A stretch of 7,509 nt of DNA from Bryobacteraceae bacterium (GTDB lineage Bacteria; Acidobacteriota; Terriglobia; Bryobacterales; Bryobacteraceae), in contig JASHQT010000406.1 of NCBI GenBank assembly GCA_030039005.1, positions 1 through 7,509 on the forward strand, in the 5' to 3' direction. The position numbers were made by a program, and so were the translations under genes. Each line of letters begins with the position of its first letter. The stretch's first letter is position 1. Of this stretch, positions 1-7,509 are shown in pieces. Under the pieces are notes generated by a model. It was not told the origin of the DNA and did no database searches. It worked only from the letters and a program-made list of their open reading frames with translations.

Positions 1-504
1 TGGCGCAATCAGGCGCGTGCGCTCGCATCCCGAGGATTTCAAGTTCTGGCGATCGATTTTCGCGGCTTCGGATGCTCCACCGGGCCGGGCGAGAAGGACT
101 TCGATCATGCTCCTTTTGAAAACGACGTTCTTGCTGCGGTTCAGTATCTAAAGGGAAAAGGTGCGAAGAGCGTCGCGGTTGTCGGGGCGAGTTTCGGCGG
201 AGCGGCTGCCGGGGATGCATCCATCCAGTCCGCGCCAGGGGAAATTGACGGCATCGTGTTTCTCGGCGCGCGGCCCAACCTCCCGGCGAACAAGCTGAAG
301 TCCCGTTCCCTGTTCATCGTCGCGCGCGATGACGCGAACGTCGCCGGCCCCCGGCTTCCGGGGATTCGCGCGCAGTACGAGAAAGCTCCGCAGCCCAAGG
401 AGCTAATCGTTCTGGATGGTTCCGCGCATGCGCAGTTCCTTTTTCAGACCAAGCAGGCCGATCGAGTCATGCAAGAAATCATCCGCTTCCTCTCGACGCC
501 GTAA
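1..504 (+). CDS. alpha/beta-hydrolase family protein, 5' end outside the window
   Basis: This frame is open from the first base and ends in TAA at 502-504, giving 167 visible residues; the start lies upstream. It reads as the core and C-terminal part of a serine alpha/beta-hydrolase of the dienelactone-hydrolase or small esterase type. A strand with the motif VLAIDFRGFG (visible residues 15-24) matches the region before the oxyanion hole. The nucleophile elbow is GASFGG, with Ser64 as nucleophile. The acid is probably Asp110 or Asp111 in VARDD, and the catalytic His is His143 in DGSAHAQF. Residues 84-89 and 104-108 look like the later beta strands. The missing N-terminus should carry the first strands and perhaps a signal peptide. 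Substrate cannot be deduced. It converges on the next gene with only 29 bp between the stops and no clear terminator hairpin there. The fold assignment is fairly secure; the reaction is unknown. Confidence 0.85.
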   Translation, partial: WRNQARALASRGFQVLAIDFRGFGCSTGPGEKDFDHAPFENDVLAAVQYLKGKGAKSVAVVGASFGGAAAGDASIQSAPGEIDGIVFLGARPNLPANKLKSRSLFIVARDDANVAGPRLPGIRAQYEKAPQPKELIVLDGSAHAQFLFQTKQADRVMQEIIRFLSTP

Positions 505-533
505 GACCCATCGCCGGGATTTGAGGTTCCGTT

Positions 534-1082
534 TTAGAAAGCGTGACGCACCAGGCGCCGGGCGTATAGCCGGATGTCTTTGGGCCAGTCCCGAATCAGC
601 TCGTAGAACCGTTTCTTGTTCCGCGCATAGAGGCTCCGGGTCGCTTCCTCGTATCCCGGCAGATTGCCTGCCATGGCGGATAGGAATCCGCCCGCGGCCT
701 GAATCGCTGCGCGCGCCTCCTGCGCCGCCGGCTCCCGCTTCCTGGCATCCTCCACCAGTCTGCGGATCGCAGCCGAAGCGCCGTTCGGTTGCTCCTCCAG
801 CCACTCCCAGTGGCGAGGCAATAGCGATACTTCGCGCGCCACAACACCCAGCTTCGGCCGGCCCGGCCCGGCGTGCACTTCGCGATAGCGCGCCTGGACC
901 TCGGCCAGCGTCCCCCGCAGGTCGAAGTCCACCTGCTTTCCCGTCTGGTCCTCGAAAATGAGGAAAAGGGCGCCGGCATCTTGATCGAAGCGGGGTTTTA
1001 GCGCCTGGAGCACCTCATCGCGGTTCCCCGATGCGAGCAGATCCCTCCCCAGGAAGGCGGTATACGTCTTATCGTTCGGCAT
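534..1082 (-). CDS. DUF2239 family protein
   Basis: A complete 182-residue protein of about the family's usual size, ATG to TAA. I recognise it as DUF2239, a bacterial family of unknown function. Recognition rests on three blocks: an N-terminal YTAFLGRDLLASG, the LIFEDQTGKQVDFDLRG block (residues 41-57), and the central GRPKLGVVAREVSLLPRHW stretch (74-92) followed by WLEEQPNGASAAIRRLVEDARK. The C-terminus has LPGYEEATRSLYARNKKRF (141-159), rich in basic and aromatic residues. There is no signal peptide or TM segment, so it is probably cytoplasmic. The ATG at 1082 is supported by a strong promoter immediately upstream and the lack of another plausible start for many codons. No Shine-Dalgarno sequence precedes it, as expected if the mRNA is leaderless. 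It is monocistronic here, convergent with the hydrolase and divergent from acnA. The family is secure; the molecular function is unknown. Confidence 0.87.
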   Translation of the reverse strand: MPNDKTYTAFLGRDLLASGNRDEVLQALKPRFDQDAGALFLIFEDQTGKQVDFDLRGTLAEVQARYREVHAGPGRPKLGVVAREVSLLPRHWEWLEEQPNGASAAIRRLVEDARKREPAAQEARAAIQAAGGFLSAMAGNLPGYEEATRSLYARNKKRFYELIRDWPKDIRLYARRLVRHAF

Positions 1083-1088
1083 GCCATA

Positions 1089-1117
1089 ATTATATCCGGG
1101 TAATATTCAAGAATCAA
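1089..1117 (-). promoter_or_regulatory. sigma70-type promoter of the DUF2239 gene, probably leaderless
   Basis: On the minus strand TTGATT (complement of 1112-1117) and a perfect TATAAT (complement of 1089-1094) are separated by exactly 17 bp. The -35 box matches TTGACA at four of six positions. Only six bases lie between TATAAT and the ATG at 1082, so initiation at the usual distance would fall on or next to the A of the start codon. The boxes and spacing are seen directly; leaderless translation is inferred. Confidence 0.65.
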
Positions 1118-1131
1118 TATCGTCCGGGTAA
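1095..1131. repeat. 9-bp direct repeat in the divergent control region
   Basis: TCCGGGTAA occurs at 1095-1103 and again at 1123-1131, 28 bp apart from start to start. Read on the minus strand (TTACCCGGA), one copy sits in the -35/-10 spacer of the DUF2239 promoter and touches the -10 box; the other lies just upstream of the -35 box. That placement suits a regulator binding two tandem half-sites. No regulator is identified, and chance remains possible. Confidence 0.4.
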
Positions 1132-1138
1132 AAGTCTA

Positions 1139-1186
1139 AGGAGGCATGGTTTCTCTCCAGCGCAGGATCCATCTGATTAGCCTCCT
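1139..1186 (+). promoter_or_regulatory. candidate hairpin in the region upstream of acnA
   Basis: AGGAGGC at 1139-1145 is the exact reverse complement of GCCTCCT at 1180-1186. A second pairing, ATGG (1146-1149) with CCAT (1169-1172), lies inside it, leaving a 7-base bulge on the 3' side. If the acnA transcript starts upstream of 1139, this would form a leader hairpin that pairs off a strong SD-like AAGGAGG. If acnA is transcribed from the -10 box at 1225, the element is not in its mRNA. The role is unproven. Confidence 0.25.
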
Positions 1187-1224
1187 GGAACGCTCATGAG
1201 CCTGCTCCCAACTCCCCCTCCGTC

Positions 1225-1230
1225 TACAAT
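1225..1230 (+). promoter_or_regulatory. -10-like box just upstream of acnA
   Basis: TACAAT (5 of 6 to TATAAT) ends eight bases before the acnA ATG. There is no convincing -35 hexamer 16-18 bp upstream (CTGCTC at the 17-bp position). No SD sequence lies between the box and the ATG, so if used it would also give a leaderless or nearly leaderless mRNA. Moderate to weak evidence. Confidence 0.35.
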
Positions 1231-1238
1231 GAAAGTAA

Positions 1239-3886
<2,648 letters not shown>

Positions 3887-3890
<4 letters not shown>

Positions 3891-4699
3891 CCGATGACTC
3901 TCACGAACTCGGCGAGGATGCGGTATCGCTCGTCATCCTGATCGAGACCGGGTTCTAGCGTCCAGTTAGGATAGTCAGGGTTCAGCGATTCTAACGTGAT
4001 CGTGTCCGCCCTGGTTGCATCGCGGTGATAGCGCTTGACCGCATAACGATCGTTGCCTCCCGCCGCGCGCTCTTCGGCCAGCACCAGCCGGCCGGTCCTG
4101 GAGCCGACCACGCCGTAGCGGAACACGCATAACGATCCGTCCGGAATCAACGGCTCCATGGAGTGCCCGGCGATCTGGGCCACGAACATATCCGTGCTGA
4201 GCCGCAGATCCTCGGGCGTTTCGATCCAGCCCAGCGCTTCCACTTCCGCGTTTTCCAGCGCCACGCCCGCCGCCGCTTTCAGCGAATAACGCGGCAGATG
4301 CGTGCGGAACTCGAGCACGTTGCTTTGCACGTTCTGAAGATACAGGCGGTTCAGCGCGCGCGGAAAATCCTCCGCCTGGATCTCCTCGCGGTCCGTGATC
4401 CGGATGGCGCCCGAGAGCGTGGATTCTAGATACTCGAACAGCTTCGCCGCGCCCATCTCGCGCGCCTTGGCGGCTAGATCTTCGGCCAACGCCCCCAGGA
4501 CTTCCTTGTCTTCCTCGTCTCCCCCGTCTTCGAGCAGCGAATCCAGATCCCGCCGGCATCGCAGCCAAAGCGCATCGGTCTCCGGATCCTCCAACAAAAC
4601 CCCGATATTCACCAACCCGCGCTCCGGGGTCTCGGCCTGGACGACGGAGAATCGAGCGGCCCGCGTTTGTGTGATGGTTTCCGAGGGCGGCATAGGCAT
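3887..4699 (-). CDS. DUF3037-like N-terminus fused to S24 (LexA/UmuD-like) peptidase domain
   Basis: Starting at the ATG at 4699 the protein has 270 residues. A TTG one codon upstream or an ATG at 4693 are equally possible, and none has an SD. The C-terminal half (about 135-270) is an S24 serine-lysine peptidase domain. The nucleophile is Ser180 in [13 protein letters not shown] and the general base is Lys222 in YAVKRY. An Ala144-Gly145 bond in [10 protein letters not shown] lies 36 residues before the serine, as the cleaved bond does in LexA and UmuD. The N-terminal part begins [22 protein letters not shown], resembling DUF3037 (ERGEFxNVGV-type motif), followed by an acidic, helical stretch (about 51-125). 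I see no helix-turn-helix, unlike LexA or CI repressors. A cytoplasmic self-cleaving switch is therefore possible, but its output is unknown. It overlaps acnA tail to tail by four bases, and a palindrome separates it from the VWFA gene upstream. The S24 domain is fairly sure; DUF3037 is tentative. Confidence 0.82.
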
Positions 4700-4713
4700 C
4701 AACGGGAATTCAA

Positions 4714-4766
4714 GGAATACAGAATACAGGGAATCTTCCTTGTCTCCCTCGTATTCTTCGTATTCC
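4714..4766. repeat. imperfect palindrome of GAATAC units between the VWFA and S24 genes
   Basis: The left arm (4714-4732) reads GGAATACAGAATACAGGGA. The right arm (4745-4766) is its reverse complement except for short insertions: TCCCT, C, GTATTC, TTC, GTATTCC. The loop is 12 bases (4733-4744). Each arm carries two GAATAC units, and a further GGAATTC lies at 4705-4711. The element occupies most of the gap between two genes on the same strand, so it could be a transcription end for the VWFA gene, a regulator site, or a copy of a dispersed intergenic repeat. No T-tract typical of an intrinsic terminator follows it on the minus strand. Confidence 0.5.
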
Positions 4767-4783
4767 TCCCCCTCACCTTATCG

Positions 4784-5836
4784 TCACGGCGCGGACGGAT
4801 AATATCCCTTGCGTGCCCGAACCTTCACATTCGGGAGATTCACCCGCACCTCGATGTTCCGTAAATCGGGCTTGGAGTCGGTCTCGCTCGGAATATAACG
4901 AATGATGTACTGCGTGGTTACTTCGCCCACCACGTCTTCCACGGCGTGATACATGTTGTTGGCGATTTCCGCCGCGTACTGGCCCGTCCCCACGTGGAGC
5001 ACGTAGTTGCCCTCGTCGGACGGCGTCGAAAGAACCCCCGACACGTCTTTATAAATGTTCTCGAGCGGATACTCCACCCGCCCGCCGGTCTCCTCGGCCA
5101 GCCGCGTCAGGTTATGCGCGTCGTCGTTGTCAAATCCATAGGCCACGGTGCTGATGCCGTAAATGGTCACCAGGTTGCGCTGCGCGATTTCGAGCGCCTC
5201 CTCCAGCGTCTTCTTGCTGGCGTTGTCGTGCCCATCGCCGACGATCACCAGGATGCGCCGCGGCTCGATGGGTTCGCCCTGGATCAGCTTGCGGGTGGTG
5301 CAGGCCATGTAGATCGCGTCGTACAGCGCTGCGCCACCGCTCGGCTTGAGCTTTCCCAGTCGCTCCACCATCGGCTCGGGATCGCTGCCTGTGTCCACCA
5401 GCAGGTCCGCGGTATTGGAATAGCCGATTAGATAGCCGCTGAATTTGGGATTGTCGCCGGGAATCAAATTCTGCACCATCTCCACCGCGGCATCTTGATA
5501 ATTCTTCCAATGCAGGCGGCTGGAATTGCTCAGATCGATCAGAAACCCCACCACCACCGGCTGGCTGCGCTCGCGCGTGAAAAACTGGATCTGCTGCGGC
5601 TTGCCCTGGTCCAGAATCGTGAAATCCTTTTGATCCAGATCCGTGACGAAGCGGCCCTTGTCGTCGGTGACGGTGATCGGCACGATCACCTCGTTCACTT
5701 GCACCTGGATCGGAGGCGGCGCGGGAGGCTGTGTTTCGGCGGGCGCCGGATCCACTTTCGCCGGCGCTGGTGTTGGCGCTTGGCCGAACAGGGACGCAGA
5801 AGCCAAAAGAATCAGAGGAGCCCACCGCAGGTGCAT
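4784..5836 (-). CDS. secreted VWFA-related Acidobacterial domain protein
   Basis: From the ATG at 5836 the protein has 350 residues. A longer reading from 5875 would put a TATAAT promoter inside the gene, and it would bury the hydrophobic segment APLILLASASLFGQA, which works as a signal peptide from 5836 (residues 6-20). A Pro/Ala-rich linker (21-42) is followed by EVIVPITVTDDKGRFVTDLDQKDF, the hallmark block before the von Willebrand A domain. The metal-site motif DLSNS is at 101-105 and the later VGDGHDN at 199-205. The C-terminus ends in VKVRARKGYYP. This set matches the TIGR03436-type family common in Acidobacteria, whose role is unknown but probably extracytoplasmic adhesion or assembly. 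Relatives usually have GGTALYDA where this one has GGAALYDA (167-174), so the metal-site threonine appears to be alanine. An extra segment of about 25 residues (272-296) precedes the last strands. It is divergent from the ExbD-like gene. Confidence 0.9.
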   Translation of the reverse strand: MHLRWAPLILLASASLFGQAPTPAPAKVDPAPAETQPPAPPPIQVQVNEVIVPITVTDDKGRFVTDLDQKDFTILDQGKPQQIQFFTRERSQPVVVGFLIDLSNSSRLHWKNYQDAAVEMVQNLIPGDNPKFSGYLIGYSNTADLLVDTGSDPEPMVERLGKLKPSGGAALYDAIYMACTTRKLIQGEPIEPRRILVIVGDGHDNASKKTLEEALEIAQRNLVTIYGISTVAYGFDNDDAHNLTRLAEETGGRVEYPLENIYKDVSGVLSTPSDEGNYVLHVGTGQYAAEIANNMYHAVEDVVGEVTTQYIIRYIPSETDSKPDLRNIEVRVNLPNVKVRARKGYYPSAP

Positions 5837-5841
5837 AATTT

Positions 5842-5860
5842 CCGCCTTGTTCCGATTATA
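5842..5860 (-). promoter_or_regulatory. -10 box and ribosome binding site of the VWFA gene
   Basis: A perfect TATAAT (complement of 5855-5860) lies 18 bases before the ATG at 5836. AAGGCGG (complement of 5842-5848), one mismatch from the SD consensus, sits 5 bases before that ATG. No good -35 is seen at 16-18 bp. Initiation around 5848-5850 would give a leader of 12-14 bases that consists of little more than the SD. Together these decide the start codon at 5836 over the one at 5875. Confidence 0.5.
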
Positions 5861-5911
5861 AAGCAGGCGCGGCAAGCGAGCGGAGGCGAATCGCCGACCG
5901 CCGGTGTCTAA

Positions 5912-7048
5912 GTGAATATGCTCACCCGCCTGTCTTTGACGGCCCGTATCGGACTCGCGTTGCTGCTGGTCCCACTAGCCGTCTTAGGCGGCTGGGCTGC
6001 CTGGTACTTTACCCGTTCCTGGGAGCCCCTAAACGCCCCGATTTCGCTCGCCCGCGGACACATTCGCGCGGAATTCGATGTCAACGTGCCGAGCGCGTAC
6101 GCGATGGAACTCGATTTGAGCCAGGATCGCGTTTTGCAGCGGCATCCTTGCCCCAACGATTCCATGGCCTGCGACAGCACCAGCTTTGCCGGGGTACGCT
6201 GGTCGGTCTCTAGCCATGGCAAGCAATTTGCGGCCGGAACTGGTAAGCCGGCCCCCGGGGACTTGTGGGTGTGCCGGTCGATCGGAACCTTCCAGTGTGG
6301 CAAGGGACACTATGTCTTAAACATGGATGTGCTTGAGGACCAAAGCCGCCTGAATTTCTACGAGCCGCGCCTCGTGGTCTACGAATCCGGCGGGAAGGCC
6401 GCGAGCGACCCGTCTCTCTGGGTTGGCGCGCTGTCCCTCGTAGCGCTTGTGTTCGGCGGCCCCGTGGGTATTTCGATGATCGTTCTCGCCGTGATCGGCT
6501 GGCGCCAGCGACGTTTCTTCGCGCACTGGAAGAAATACGCCCTGACCGTGCCGGGTTCCGCCGGTAGCGCGTTGGTCCCTTCTGCGATCCGCACCGGCCC
6601 GCTGCGTTTTCGCAGGCGAGCGTCAGAACCCGTCAGATCGTTCTCCCGGCTGTCGACCCACGCGCTGATCACCGTGCTGGTCTTCTTCATCATGTGGGTC
6701 AGCCTGCTGGCCGCCACCACTTTGCAATACCGCGTGCCCTTCGGATTGCCGCTTCGCGTCGCCCGGCCGGGCGTCAACATGCCCAGACCGCTCGGGATTC
6801 AGCCGGTGCTCCTCCGGGTCGCTAAGAATTCGCAGCTCTACGTCGGTTCGGAGCTCACGTCAGCGCAAGACCTTAGTACACGGCTCAAGCAAGAACTAAG
6901 CCGCCGCCCGCCCGATTGGCCGGTCTATGTCGAGGCCGACCCCGATCTGGAATGGGCACAGGTGGCGAAAGTAATCGACGAGATCCGCGGAATTGGCGCC
7001 GACGTGATCCTGGTGCCGCGCGAGCCGCAACCGAAGGGAGGACCATAA
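5912..7048 (+). CDS. membrane protein: N-terminal beta-rich domain fused to ExbD/TolR-like module
   Basis: The reading frame opens with GTG at 5912 (378 residues) or ATG at 5918 (376); neither has a clear SD, and I list the longer. Three membrane segments are visible: about 11-33, 168-196 and 250-269. Residues 34-167 form a probably periplasmic, strand-rich domain with four cysteines (80, 87, 121, 129) that could make two disulfides. Residues 197-249 are a basic cytoplasmic loop. The last part resembles ExbD/TolR: a TM, then PFGLPLRVARPG, a QPVLLRVAKNSQLYVGSELT strand pair, and PVYVEADPDLEWAQVAKVID (337-356), the counterpart of the 'VxIRADxxxxYxxVxxVMD' motif. ExbD and TolR are normally about 140 residues with one TM carrying an essential Asp; here the TM (ALITVLVFFIMWVSLLAA) has no Asp. 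No exbB/tolQ partner is nearby. The gene is divergent from the VWFA gene. The open frame is secure, the ExbD similarity likely, and the function unknown. Confidence 0.82.
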   Translation: MNMLTRLSLTARIGLALLLVPLAVLGGWAAWYFTRSWEPLNAPISLARGHIRAEFDVNVPSAYAMELDLSQDRVLQRHPCPNDSMACDSTSFAGVRWSVSSHGKQFAAGTGKPAPGDLWVCRSIGTFQCGKGHYVLNMDVLEDQSRLNFYEPRLVVYESGGKAASDPSLWVGALSLVALVFGGPVGISMIVLAVIGWRQRRFFAHWKKYALTVPGSAGSALVPSAIRTGPLRFRRRASEPVRSFSRLSTHALITVLVFFIMWVSLLAATTLQYRVPFGLPLRVARPGVNMPRPLGIQPVLLRVAKNSQLYVGSELTSAQDLSTRLKQELSRRPPDWPVYVEADPDLEWAQVAKVIDEIRGIGADVILVPREPQPKGGP

Positions 7049-7509
7049 ACGTCCTCACGACCTTGTAACGCTAAGCCCGTTCCATTAGACTTGTAAATGT
7101 TTAGTAAAAACCCGCACCGGGGGGCCGGCTGGTGAGGACTCATGGAAGCCGCCGGTTCCGGTGCGGTCAGGGATTTAGCGCCGGCACGTCTGACCGGATA
7201 CTATCTTTCAGTTCCTTCTCCGAACGGGGCCCGCGTCCTTCTATCCCCGCTCAAGAATGCCAAACGCCGCCGAAACCATTCCAAGCTGCGGTTGGTTCGG
7301 TTTCGTTTCTTGACAAGCGGCCTCAAAAAAATCCCTCTGTTGCAACTCACCGTTCCAGTAGTCAAAGCGGTTGCAAATCTGTAAGAAGCACCGGTTCCCG
7401 CAAGCACGCCGTTCACCAGCCCGCTCATGACCCCGTCCCGCTCGTTGCAAGCAGAGGGCAGGTTTCAAAGGTCACTTCATCAATTCGGCCCTCTTTCTGC
7501 ACGCCGCGC
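7049..7509. other. 461 bases without a recognisable gene
   Basis: Short open frames exist on both strands (7142-7384 +, 7201-7428 - and 7241-7468 -), but none resembles a known family, has a convincing SD, or stands out from the others. The minus frame 7201-7428 would end 34 bases before the terminator hairpin, which is the only argument for it. Base use is less GC-biased than in the neighbouring genes, with a T7 run on the minus strand (complement of 7325-7331). The first 150 bases are rich in inverted repeats: GTCCTCAC (7051-7058) with GTGAGGAC (7132-7139), and CGGTCAG (7164-7170) with CTGACCG (7190-7196). CTTGTAA is repeated at 7062-7068 and 7090-7096. A gene remnant, or the 3' end of a minus-strand gene lying mostly outside the window, would fit. 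Confidence 0.5.
7106..7166 (-). terminator. candidate rho-independent terminator for minus-strand transcription
   Basis: Read on the minus strand, CCGCACCGG (complement of 7158-7166) pairs perfectly with CCGGTGCGG (complement of 7112-7120). An inner stem CCGGC/GCCGG (complement of 7151-7155 and 7125-7129) shortens the loop to 21 bases. The stem is followed by G and then five T (complement of 7106-7110). The orientation is clear because no T-run follows on the plus strand. It implies a transcript entering from the right, although no gene is recognised there. It cannot serve the ExbD-like gene as an intrinsic terminator. Confidence 0.5.

Noticed and set aside
416..961. 181-codon plus-strand open frame opposite DUF2239
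   Set aside because: The product is Pro/Arg/Ser-rich low complexity, and the minus-strand DUF2239 protein explains the region.
1187..1226. GGAAC ... CGTCTA resembling an ECF sigma promoter before acnA
   Set aside because: The gap is 29 bases, far longer than the roughly 16 expected for ECF promoters.
5130..5825. 231-codon minus-strand frame inside the VWFA gene
   Set aside because: A frame-shifted shadow of the VWFA protein with Arg/Gly-rich composition and no domain.
7112..7196. Possible riboswitch (cobalamin- or TPP-like) from the CCGGTGCGG and CTGACCGGATA strings
   Set aside because: The conserved core elements of these riboswitches are absent, and the strings are explained by simple inverted repeats.
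7310..7315. Exact TTGACA on the plus strand
   Set aside because: No -10-like hexamer follows at 16-18 bp, so it is not supported as a promoter.
7142..7384. 80-codon plus-strand frame starting inside the terminator loop
   Set aside because: No SD, no recognisable domain, and its start lies within the hairpin; other frames here are equally open.
7049..7509. Insertion sequence or transposon end
   Set aside because: No transposase fragment is recognised, and no terminal repeat pair with target duplication is visible in the window.

Overview
The window looks like a chromosomal housekeeping region of an acidobacterium, probably of the Solibacter/Bryobacter type. The main taxonomic clue is the secreted protein at 4784-5836. 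It has the layout of the 'VWFA-related Acidobacterial domain' family: signal peptide, Pro-rich linker, VPITVTDDKG...DLDQKDF block, von Willebrand A domain and a C-terminal RARKGYYP motif. GC-rich coding sequence, short AT-rich promoter islands and poor Shine-Dalgarno sequences agree with this. The genus is inference.

Layout from left to right. (1) 1-504 (+) is the 3' part of an alpha/beta-hydrolase. (2) 534-1082 (-) is a complete DUF2239 protein, convergent with the hydrolase. (3) 1083-1238 is a divergent control region. It holds a near-consensus sigma70 promoter on the minus strand whose predicted start falls on or next to the DUF2239 ATG, a 9-bp direct repeat flanking the -35 box, and a leader hairpin plus a -10-like box in front of acnA. 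(4) 1239-3890 (+) is a full-length aconitase A. (5) 3887-4699 (-) is a protein with a DUF3037-like N-terminus and a LexA/UmuD-type S24 peptidase domain but no recognisable DNA-binding domain; its stop codon overlaps that of acnA tail to tail. (6) 4714-4766 is an imperfect palindrome built from GAATAC units. (7) 4784-5836 (-) is the VWFA-related secreted protein. (8) 5912-7048 (+), divergent from it, is a three-TM protein whose C-terminal third resembles ExbD/TolR but lacks the usual TM aspartate. (9) 7049-7509 has no recognisable gene. It contains several inverted repeats and a good minus-strand intrinsic terminator.

The genes do not form one pathway. AcnA belongs to the TCA cycle. The VWFA protein and the ExbD-like protein are both envelope proteins sharing a 75-bp divergent promoter region, which hints at, but does not show, a link. 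I do not see an obvious new multi-gene system, CRISPR array, tRNA or rRNA. The best leads are the S24 fusion with a plausible autocleavage site, the ExbD fusion without its key aspartate, the apparently leaderless promoter, and the structured unannotated right end.
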